Part shown: piece by piece, positions 1 through 5,087 of the stretch
Position numbering within the stretch: position 1 is the first letter of the stretch
How the letters are laid out: each line of letters starts with the position of its first letter
Assembly (NCBI GenBank): GCA_045536045.1
Contig: JAZSMU010000042.1
Location: forward strand, 1-6,650
Origin: RGIG1918 sp045536045
GTDB lineage: Bacteria > Cyanobacteriota > Vampirovibrionia > Gastranaerophilales > Gastranaerophilaceae
DNA length: 6,650 nucleotides
Reading direction: 5' to 3'
Translations under genes and position numbers: made by a program
Notes under the pieces: model-generated
Databases searched by the model: none
The model's input: only the letters and a program-made list of their open reading frames with translations
Told to the model about the DNA's origin: nothing

Positions 1-200
1 GAAAGTTTTTTAGAATCATTTAATTTTTGAAGAAAAAATTTTTCATCCTGAGAAATTAAATTTTCAAAATTTTCATAAAATAAATATGCACAAGCACAAA
101 CAGGACCAGCACCAGGACCTCTTCCGACTTCATCAACACCAACAATTATTTTAGAAGAATTATTCTTAAATTCCCTATCAAATTCAAACAGTTTATTCAT
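1..200 (-). CDS. rnhB: Ribonuclease HII, N-terminal part (cut by window edge)
   Basis: RNase HII cleaves the RNA strand of RNA/DNA hybrids and starts removal of single ribonucleotides misincorporated in DNA; it is cytoplasmic. Only the first 66 codons are visible, starting at the ATG at 200-198. The family's first active-site motif, GVDEVGRGP, is at residues 21-29, giving the catalytic Asp23-Glu24 pair, and is followed by GAGPV. A second family motif, LNDSKKL, is at the cut edge. The later catalytic aspartates lie outside the window. The start codon lies inside the last codons of rbgA (8-nt overlap), so translation is probably coupled to rbgA. The order rplS-rbgA-rnhB is also known from Bacillus subtilis. 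The family assignment is secure; only completeness is unknown. Confidence 0.93.
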   Translation of the reverse strand, partial: MNKLFEFDREFKNNSSKIIVGVDEVGRGPGAGPVCACAYLFYENFENLISQDEKFFLQKLNDSKKL

Positions 201-1023
201 CTAGGGTAAATTTTCCTATTTTACCATCTCTGAAATTATTTAATATATAGGCAGAAGTTCTTACAATATCTGGATTTCCACCTTTGATAATCCAATTTCT
301 AGATATTGCTATTTTTTCTATTGAAATGTCGTCATCAGCTATTTTGTAATATTCAAAAAGCTCAGTTTTGTAGCTTTTAGAAAGAATTTTTAATAATTCA
401 GAAGCAACAAATTCATCATCAAAAGCCTTTTCGCCAACTGAGGATACACAAGCAAGCTTGATTGCAGCTTCTTGTTCTGGCATTTTAGGCGGAATAATTC
501 CTGGTGTATCTAAAAGTTCAAGTTTATCATTAATCCTAACCCACTGTTGCATCTTGGTAACGCCAGCCTTCATTCCTGTTTTAGTTTTTGAAGATTTAGT
601 TAAACGGTTGATTATTGTTGATTTGCCAACATTAGGAAGCCCAATAACCATAGTTCTAACAGGGCGTGGCAAAAGCCCTTTTTCTTTTCTTTTTAGCATA
701 ATTGGATTTGCTAAACTAACTACCATATTGATTATTTGAGCAATATTATTCAAAGAAGAATTAGTTTCAATTGTCAAAACACCCAATTTTTCTTTGTAAT
801 AGTTAAGCCAATACTGCATTTTTGAGCTATCGGCCAAATCAGACTTGTTAAAAATTAAAAGTCTTGGTTTGTCTTTAATTAATTTTTCAACATCTAAATA
901 TTTGCTAGAAAGTGGTAATCTAGCGTCTAAAACCTCAATAACAACATCAATTAAAGAAAGCTTTTCTTTAAGATTTCTTTCAGCTTTTGCAATATGCCCA
1001 GGATACCATTGAATATGAGACAT
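193..1023 (-). CDS. rbgA: Ribosome biogenesis GTPase RbgA (YlqF)
   Basis: Circularly permuted GTPase that acts late in 50S subunit assembly in the cytoplasm. The 276 residues are close to the B. subtilis length of about 282. Motifs appear in permuted order: WYPGHIAKA at 6-14 (His10 matches the catalytic His of the family), DARLP at 33-37, G4 NKSD at 59-62, the G1 P-loop GLPNVGKS at 128-135, the G2 region AGVT at 153-156 and G3 DTPG at 172-175. A helical C-terminal RNA-binding domain follows. The start is supported by the conserved N-terminal motif and by AGGTGG at 1032-1027, whose AGGTG part matches the extended anti-Shine-Dalgarno complement, 4 nt before the ATG. It lies downstream of rplS behind a hairpin terminator and overlaps rnhB. 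No key residue appears lost. Confidence 0.96.
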   Translation of the reverse strand: MSHIQWYPGHIAKAERNLKEKLSLIDVVIEVLDARLPLSSKYLDVEKLIKDKPRLLIFNKSDLADSSKMQYWLNYYKEKLGVLTIETNSSLNNIAQIINMVVSLANPIMLKRKEKGLLPRPVRTMVIGLPNVGKSTIINRLTKSSKTKTGMKAGVTKMQQWVRINDKLELLDTPGIIPPKMPEQEAAIKLACVSSVGEKAFDDEFVASELLKILSKSYKTELFEYYKIADDDISIEKIAISRNWIIKGGNPDIVRTSAYILNNFRDGKIGKFTLDE

Positions 1024-1040
1024 AAACCACCTAATAATTA

Positions 1041-1064
1041 AAAAGCCCTTTTTGAAGGGCTTTT
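1041..1064 (-). terminator. Intrinsic terminator after rplS
   Basis: A perfect 10-bp inverted repeat (AAAAGCCCTT / AAGGGCTTTT) encloses a 4-nt loop. On the minus strand the GGGC arm is followed by TTTTT and then AATTATT. It begins 6 nt after the rplS stop, as expected for a rho-independent terminator of the rplS transcript. The plus-strand version also ends in a T-run, but no plus-strand gene leads into it. It lies only 17 nt ahead of the rbgA start, so it probably reduces rather than abolishes transcription of rbgA-rnhB, unless an unseen promoter exists. Confidence 0.82.
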
Positions 1065-1070
1065 TTAAAT

Positions 1071-1424
1071 TTATCTTTTTTCCATTTTTTCTCTGATTCT
1101 AGTTGCTTTACCTGAACGAGCTCTTAGGTAATATAACTTAGAACGGCGAACATCCCCTCTTCTCAAAACTTGAATTTTTTCAACTCTTGGAGAGAATAAA
1201 GAGAACACTCTTTCTACGCCAACGCCTTGGAAAATTTTTCTAACTGTAATAGTTTTAGAAACACCAGAACCGTGTTTTTTAATAACAGTGCCTTCAAAAG
1301 CCTGAGTTCTTTCTTTGTTTCCTTCAATAATTCTTACAAAAACTTTTACGCTATCGCCTGGATTAATCACAGGAAGCTCTTTTTGTGTGTATTCATTTTC
1401 TAAATCTTTAATAATCGGATTCAT
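1071..1424 (-). CDS. rplS: 50S ribosomal protein L19
   Basis: L19 sits at the 30S-50S interface of the ribosome. The 117 residues from the ATG at 1424 match the usual length of about 115. Family landmarks are the N-terminal IIKDLENEY, PGD followed by KVFVRIIEGNKERTQAFEG, the GVGVER motif near residue 71, and RVEKIQVLRRGDVRRSKLYYLR towards the C terminus. The reading frame stays open to an upstream ATG at 1484, but that would add 20 residues unlike L19 and would start inside the -35 box. The 1424 start has AGGGA at 1436-1432 with 7-nt spacing. The usual PLHSP stretch after GVGVER reads SLFSP here, a mild divergence. The gene has its own promoter and is followed directly by a terminator, so it can act as a single-gene unit. 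Confidence 0.96.
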   Translation of the reverse strand: MNPIIKDLENEYTQKELPVINPGDSVKVFVRIIEGNKERTQAFEGTVIKKHGSGVSKTITVRKIFQGVGVERVFSLFSPRVEKIQVLRRGDVRRSKLYYLRARSGKATRIREKMEKR

Positions 1425-1455
1425 GATTCTTTCCCTAAATTTACTGATTAACTCA

Positions 1456-1484
1456 ATATTAATCAAAACAAAATTAAATTTCAA
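1456..1484 (-). promoter_or_regulatory. Sigma-70-type promoter for rplS
   Basis: Reading the minus strand, a -35 box TTGAAA (1484-1479, 5/6 to consensus) is separated by exactly 17 bp from a -10 box TAATAT (1461-1456). Transcription would start near the A at 1449, giving a 25-nt leader that contains the rplS Shine-Dalgarno sequence. It fills the 73-nt gap between rpe and rplS, the largest gap in the minus-strand block. This is a by-eye match, although the spacing and leader are coherent. Confidence 0.7.
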
Positions 1485-1497
1485 GGGGTAAAATCAA

Positions 1498-2145
1498 TTA
1501 AATTAAGATTTTTTTATATGCATTTTCAAAATCTTCAGCGAGAAATAAATAATTTCCTGCAACTAAAGAATTTGCACCATATTCAGCACAAATTTTTGCA
1601 GTTTTTTCATTAATTCCACCATCAACTTGAATTATTAACTCATTCAAATCATTATTTTTCTTAAATTCATCAAAAACTTTTATTTTTAAAGCACAATCTT
1701 GCATAAATTCTTGCCCACCAAAGCCAGGCTCAACAGTCATAACAAGAGTTAAATCAAGATATGGTAAAAACTCAAAAATCACTTCTGGCTTAGTTTTTGG
1801 TTTAATTGAAAGTCCAACTTTTTTGTTAAATGATTTAATTAATTTAATAACATCAAGAGTTTTTTCATATGTTGCCTCATAATGAAAAGTAATTAAATCA
1901 GAGCCAGCCAAAACAAAGTTTTCAACATATTTTTCAGGGTTTTCTATCATTAAATAAATATCTAAAAATATATCTTTATTTTTTCTTATTGATTTTACAA
2001 CGGGAACACCAAAAGAAATATTAGGAACAAAATGACCATCCATAATGTCCAGATGAAACCAAGTTGCACCAAGGTTTTGGAATTTTTTAATATCATGCTC
2101 TAAATTTAAAAAATCTGCAGATAAAATTGAGGGAGAAATAATCAT
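1498..2145 (-). CDS. rpe: Ribulose-phosphate 3-epimerase
   Basis: Interconverts D-ribulose 5-phosphate and D-xylulose 5-phosphate in the pentose phosphate pathway; a cytoplasmic TIM barrel. The 215 residues are slightly short but complete. Motifs: SPSILSADF at 4-12, HLDIMDGHFVPN at 31-42 (metal ligand His31 and catalytic Asp33), MTVEPGFGGQ at 136-145 and VDGG at 174-177 (second catalytic Asp175). The third strand reads DIYLMIENP at 62-70 where the family has D-x-H-L-M; the metal-ligand His is Tyr64. The motifs SIKPKT and TVEPGFGGQ resemble the human-type sequence more than the common bacterial SLNPAT/TVNPGFGGQ. The ATG overlaps the rnc stop as ATGA, with AAGG 8 nt upstream. The fold is certain; full epimerase activity is less certain because of Tyr64. 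Confidence 0.92.
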   Translation of the reverse strand: MIISPSILSADFLNLEHDIKKFQNLGATWFHLDIMDGHFVPNISFGVPVVKSIRKNKDIFLDIYLMIENPEKYVENFVLAGSDLITFHYEATYEKTLDVIKLIKSFNKKVGLSIKPKTKPEVIFEFLPYLDLTLVMTVEPGFGGQEFMQDCALKIKVFDEFKKNNDLNELIIQVDGGINEKTAKICAEYGANSLVAGNYLFLAEDFENAYKKILI

Positions 2146-2864
2146 AATTCGCCTTTCTCTTTAAGAAGCTCAACAGCATTTTTAGCAGCTTGTGCCATAG
2201 CAACTTTTTTAGAAGCACCACTTCCACTTCCTAAAAAATTGCCTTTCCAAAAAACATTAAAATTAAAAATAGTGTTATTTAATTCATCAACAGTGTCTTC
2301 CATTTGTTCATACTCAGGCAAAGAGCCATCAATACTTTGAGTGTACTCCTGCAAAGTTGCACGATAATTTGCTTCATGAGCTATGTTAGCATTTTCTAGT
2401 GCAAACTCTGAAAAATTATCTAAATAAAATTTTTCGCAAGCTTCAAAGCCTAAATCAGTATAAATTGCACCAAAAATTGCTTCAAAAACACAAGCAAGAA
2501 TGCTGTGTTGGCTAAATTTTCTATGAAGAAAACCGTCAGAAAATAAAATTAAATGCCCAATATTTAATTTTTTAGCACATTTTGCAAAAGATTCACCAGA
2601 AACAATTACATTTCTTTTTTCAGTTAATTCACCCTCATCAGCGTCTGGAAAGTTGTTGCATAAAAATTTACTCACAACAAGCTCAAGAACTGCATCTCCC
2701 AAAAATTCCAACACTTCATAACATTTTTTATTTTCTTCAGGATGAGCATTTGTGTATGATGAATGTGTAAAAGCAGAGTCTAAATTATCAAAATTAGAAA
2801 ATTCCAAAGAATGCAAGTTGGCAAATTCTGCCAATTTTTTAATTCTCAACTCAGCAACTTTCAT
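2142..2864 (-). CDS. rnc: Ribonuclease III
   Basis: Double-strand-specific endoribonuclease that processes rRNA precursors and structured mRNAs. The 240 residues cover both domains. The nuclease domain has THSSY at 33-37 and the signature LEFLGDAVL at 52-60, with Glu53 and Asp57 matching E. coli Glu41 and Asp45. The second active-site helix has ILACVFEAIFGAIY at 122-135. The C-terminal dsRNA-binding domain spans about 166-236 (YRATLQEYTQ, then GSGSGASKKVAMAQAAKNA). In the helix, Glu128 matches E. coli Glu117, but Cys125 stands where the family has Asp (E. coli Asp114). The codon is TGT, two changes from GAT, so a single base error does not explain it. The start overlaps the cdsA stop as TAATG, and the end overlaps rpe by 4 nt. 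Confidence 0.95.
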   Translation of the reverse strand: MKVAELRIKKLAEFANLHSLEFSNFDNLDSAFTHSSYTNAHPEENKKCYEVLEFLGDAVLELVVSKFLCNNFPDADEGELTEKRNVIVSGESFAKCAKKLNIGHLILFSDGFLHRKFSQHSILACVFEAIFGAIYTDLGFEACEKFYLDNFSEFALENANIAHEANYRATLQEYTQSIDGSLPEYEQMEDTVDELNNTIFNFNVFWKGNFLGSGSGASKKVAMAQAAKNAVELLKEKGEL

Positions 2865-3757
2865 TAAAACATGCCCTTAATAATATTAATAAATTCAAAG
2901 AAAATATTGTTTCCTTGTGTAAAACAAATAAAGTAATAATAAATTACAGGCAAGGCGAAAATGTAGCCATCTGTTCTATCTAAAAATCCACCATGACCAG
3001 GAAGAATATCTGAGGAATCTTTAACTCCTGCATCTCTTTTAATTAAAGATTCACTCAAATCACCTAATTGAGCAAAAATAGTTAGCAATAAGCCTGCAAT
3101 AATACATTGCAATAGGCTTAAGTTGGTGTATAAAACACCAAAACAACATATAATAACAGAGGCTAAGCCACCACCAATTGCACCTTCAACAGTTTTTTTA
3201 GGGCTAATTGTTGGAGCAAGTTTAGTTTTTCCAAATTTCATTCCAGCATAATAAGCAAAAACATCAGTTGCGATAATTGCCAAAAATGAGAATACAAGAA
3301 GAGAAATTCCAGCATTTGTATTGATTTTGAAAACACCAATTCCATCTGCACCAATTTGTCTAATTAAAAGAACATGTCCGATTAGCCAGCCCGTGTACAT
3401 AAAACCAAGAACTGTTGTTGCAACATTTGCAATGTATGGCTGACGACCCTTAAATAAAACGATTAAAAATGAAGCAATTATTGCAATACAAACAAAAAAT
3501 GGCAATAAATCAAATTTATGAAGAAAAATTAGTGTTGCAAATGTAATTCCAGCCGTTGAAATTACTCCAAAACTTGGATGAAAACCTTTGTGTTGAAGAA
3601 TTTGAACATATTCTCTACCTGAAATAACAACAAAAGCCAAAATTAACAAATAGAGAGGAATTCCACCTAGTAAAATACAGAAAAGGCAGGAAAAACCTGC
3701 AATCATTCCTGTGGTAAATCTTTTTAGTAAATTTGATTTTTGCGCTTCATCAGCCAT
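2864..3757 (-). CDS. cdsA: Phosphatidate cytidylyltransferase (CDP-diacylglycerol synthase)
   Basis: Integral membrane enzyme making CDP-diacylglycerol from CTP and phosphatidate, the branch point for phospholipids. The 297 residues contain about eight hydrophobic segments, roughly 14-46, 64-80, 84-102, 113-133, 150-172, 193-212, 215-232 and 264-282. Within 237-263 the full family signature is met: S-L-I-K-R, K246-D247, P253-G-H-G-G, D260-R-T-D263. Further conserved elements are Asp165 in ATDVFAYYAG and SPKKTVEG at 185-192. The start ATG shares one base with the frr stop (TAATG). GAGGT lies about 12 nt upstream inside frr. uppS, commonly found between frr and cdsA, and dxr, common after cdsA, are both missing here. 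Confidence 0.95.
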   Translation of the reverse strand: MADEAQKSNLLKRFTTGMIAGFSCLFCILLGGIPLYLLILAFVVISGREYVQILQHKGFHPSFGVISTAGITFATLIFLHKFDLLPFFVCIAIIASFLIVLFKGRQPYIANVATTVLGFMYTGWLIGHVLLIRQIGADGIGVFKINTNAGISLLVFSFLAIIATDVFAYYAGMKFGKTKLAPTISPKKTVEGAIGGGLASVIICCFGVLYTNLSLLQCIIAGLLLTIFAQLGDLSESLIKRDAGVKDSSDILPGHGGFLDRTDGYIFALPVIYYYFICFTQGNNIFFEFINIIKGMF

Positions 3758-4317
3758 TATACAGTCATTACCTCTTTTTCTTTAGCATCAACGATTTCTT
3801 CAATATTTTTAATAAATCCATCTGAAATTTTTTGAATTTCAGCTTGAGAATCTTTTACGCTATCTTCTGGAAGATTTTCAGCTTTTTCAACCTTTTTGAG
3901 TTCATCAAGCATATCTCTTCTAATGTTTCTAATTGCAACTTTTGCACTTTCGCCCATTGCTTTAACATCTTTAGTAAGCTCACGGCGTCTGTCTTCAGTC
4001 AAAGGTGGGAATGTAAGGCGAATAACAACACCATCATTGTTTGGAGTAACACCAATTTCGGCTTTTGCAATTGCTTTTTCAATTTCTTTAATCATTGATT
4101 TATCAAAAGGCGAAATAACAAGAGTTGTTCCCTCTGAAACAGAAACTTGTGCCATTTGGCTAAGTTTACAAGGTGTTCCATAATAATCAACCATAACTTT
4201 ATCTAAAATAAGTGGATTAGCACGTCCTGTGCGAACAGAAGCTAAATCTTTTTTTAATTGTGTAATGCATTTGTCAGATTTTTCACGACCATTAGCGTAA
4301 ATTTCATTAACTGCCAT
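3757..4317 (-). CDS. frr: Ribosome recycling factor
   Basis: With EF-G, RRF splits post-termination ribosomes so that subunits can be reused. The 186 residues match the usual length of about 185. Family motifs: VRTGRANP at 28-35, YYGTPCKLSQMA at 45-56, the LTFPPLTEDRR segment at 101-111, and the basic stretch VAIRNIRRD at 127-135, which carries the arginines that contact rRNA. The long-helix domain I and the small domain II are both complete. AGGAG at 4331-4327, inside the end of pyrH, lies 9 nt before the ATG; the gap after the pyrH stop is only 4 nt. The adjacency pyrH-frr is one of the most conserved bacterial gene pairs. Confidence 0.97.
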   Translation of the reverse strand: MAVNEIYANGREKSDKCITQLKKDLASVRTGRANPLILDKVMVDYYGTPCKLSQMAQVSVSEGTTLVISPFDKSMIKEIEKAIAKAEIGVTPNNDGVVIRLTFPPLTEDRRRELTKDVKAMGESAKVAIRNIRRDMLDELKKVEKAENLPEDSVKDSQAEIQKISDGFIKNIEEIVDAKEKEVMTV

Positions 4318-4321
4318 TTTA

Positions 4322-5044
4322 TTATTCTCCTACAATAGTACCGACATTATCCCCTTGAAGCACTTTAACAATGCTATCTTTAAGGGCAAAATCAAACACC
4401 ACAATTGGCATATGATTTTCTTTGCATAAAGAGCATGCACTCAAATCCATAACTTTTAGACCTTGATGAATAATCTCATCATAAGTAATTTTTTCAATTT
4501 TGTGAGCATTTGGGTCAATTTTTGGGTCAGCAGAATAAATACCGTCAACACCATTTTTAGCCATTAACATTGCTTCAGCACCTATTTCAACTGCACGAAG
4601 AGCAGAGGCTGTATCCGTTGTAAAGAAAGGATTTCCTGTTCCTGCAGCAAAAATAACCACTCTACCTTTTTCAAGGTGTCTAATTGCTCTGTGGCGAATA
4701 TAAGGCTCAGCAACTTCATTTATTTCAATTGCAGTTTGCACTCTTGTTGGAACATCAAGCTTAATTAATTGACTTTGAAGTGCAATAGCATTCATAACAG
4801 TTGCCAACATTCCAACATAATCACCAGAAGCTCTGTCCATTCCTAATTTAGAAGAATTTTTCATACCCCTAAAAATGTTGCCACCACCGACTACAACGGC
4901 AACTTCTGCGCCTAATTCGCGTGCTTTTTTAATTTCAGAGCAAATGTTAAAAACTGGTTCAGGGTCAATTCCAAACTCTTGAGAACCAAGCAAGGCTTCT
5001 CCACTAACTTTTAATAAGATTCTTTTATATTTTAAATTTTCCAT
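4322..5044 (-). CDS. pyrH: Uridylate kinase (UMP kinase)
   Basis: Phosphorylates UMP to UDP with ATP; an allosteric hexamer of the amino-acid-kinase fold in the cytoplasm. The 240 residues are full length. Motifs: KRILLKVSGEAL at 7-18, GGGNIFRG at 53-60, DRASGDYVGMLAT at 70-82, GTGNPFFTTD at 135-144 and the MDLSA element at 199-203. The start is well supported because KYKRILLK is the usual N terminus. No usable Shine-Dalgarno exists: AGGT abuts the ATG with no spacing. Instead an extended -10 element ends 6 nt before the ATG, suggesting a leaderless mRNA. It is the first gene of the coupled pyrH-frr-cdsA-rnc-rpe run. rpsB-tsf, often directly upstream of pyrH, is replaced by a divergent gene. 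Confidence 0.97.
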   Translation of the reverse strand: MENLKYKRILLKVSGEALLGSQEFGIDPEPVFNICSEIKKARELGAEVAVVVGGGNIFRGMKNSSKLGMDRASGDYVGMLATVMNAIALQSQLIKLDVPTRVQTAIEINEVAEPYIRHRAIRHLEKGRVVIFAAGTGNPFFTTDTASALRAVEIGAEAMLMAKNGVDGIYSADPKIDPNAHKIEKITYDEIIHQGLKVMDLSACSLCKENHMPIVVFDFALKDSIVKVLQGDNVGTIVGE

Positions 5045-5050
5045 ACCTAT

Positions 5051-5079
5051 ACTATATCAAAAAACGCGTTTAATGTATA
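5051..5079 (-). promoter_or_regulatory. Predicted pyrH promoter with extended -10, leaderless
   Basis: On the minus strand, TATAGT at 5056-5051 is preceded by TGA (5059-5057), giving an extended -10 element. A 4/6 -35 match, TATACA, lies at 5079-5074 with 17-bp spacing. Standard -10-to-start geometry puts +1 at 5044, which is the A of the pyrH ATG, so the transcript would have no leader. The -35 box overlaps the -10 box of the divergent gene. This is a by-eye prediction. Confidence 0.55.
5062..5071. promoter_or_regulatory. Palindrome AAACGCGTTT midway between divergent starts
   Basis: A perfect 10-bp palindrome whose CGCG core stands out in very AT-rich DNA. Its centre (5066.5) is within half a base of the midpoint of the two predicted transcription starts (5044 and 5088). 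It lies in the spacer of both predicted promoters, so a protein bound there could block both. An operator role is inferred from position only; there is no second copy nearby. Confidence 0.35.
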
Positions 5080-5081
5080 AT
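5076..5081 (+). promoter_or_regulatory. -10 box for the divergent solenoid gene, leaderless
   Basis: A perfect TATAAT sits so that +1 falls at 5088, the A of an in-frame ATG. No good -35 is seen; the best is a 3/6 match, ATATCA, at 5054-5059 with 16-bp spacing. No Shine-Dalgarno precedes either candidate ATG (5073 or 5088). The upstream ATG at 5073 would lie before the transcription start, so 5088 is preferred. Confidence 0.5.
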
Positions 5082-5087
5082 AAAAAT

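Noticed and set aside
458..739. Plus-strand open frame opposite rbgA
   Set aside because: It is a shadow of the GTPase gene, with low-complexity hydrophobic translation and no start signals. The same holds for plus-strand frames at 2582-2770, 3832-4098 and 3896-4183.
1024..1040. Possible -10 box (TAATTA) for rbgA right after the terminator
   Set aside because: It would start transcription at or past the Shine-Dalgarno, no -35 is apparent, and AT-rich DNA gives such matches by chance.
1425..1484. Upstream ATG at 1484 that would extend L19 by 20 residues
   Set aside because: The extension does not resemble L19, the ATG lies in the -35 box of a good promoter, and the ATG at 1424 has a proper Shine-Dalgarno and gives the family length.
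5073..5087. ATG at 5073 as the start of the solenoid gene
   Set aside because: It overlaps the region just before the TATAAT box, so it would not be on the predicted transcript, and it has no Shine-Dalgarno. It remains possible if the true promoter is further upstream.
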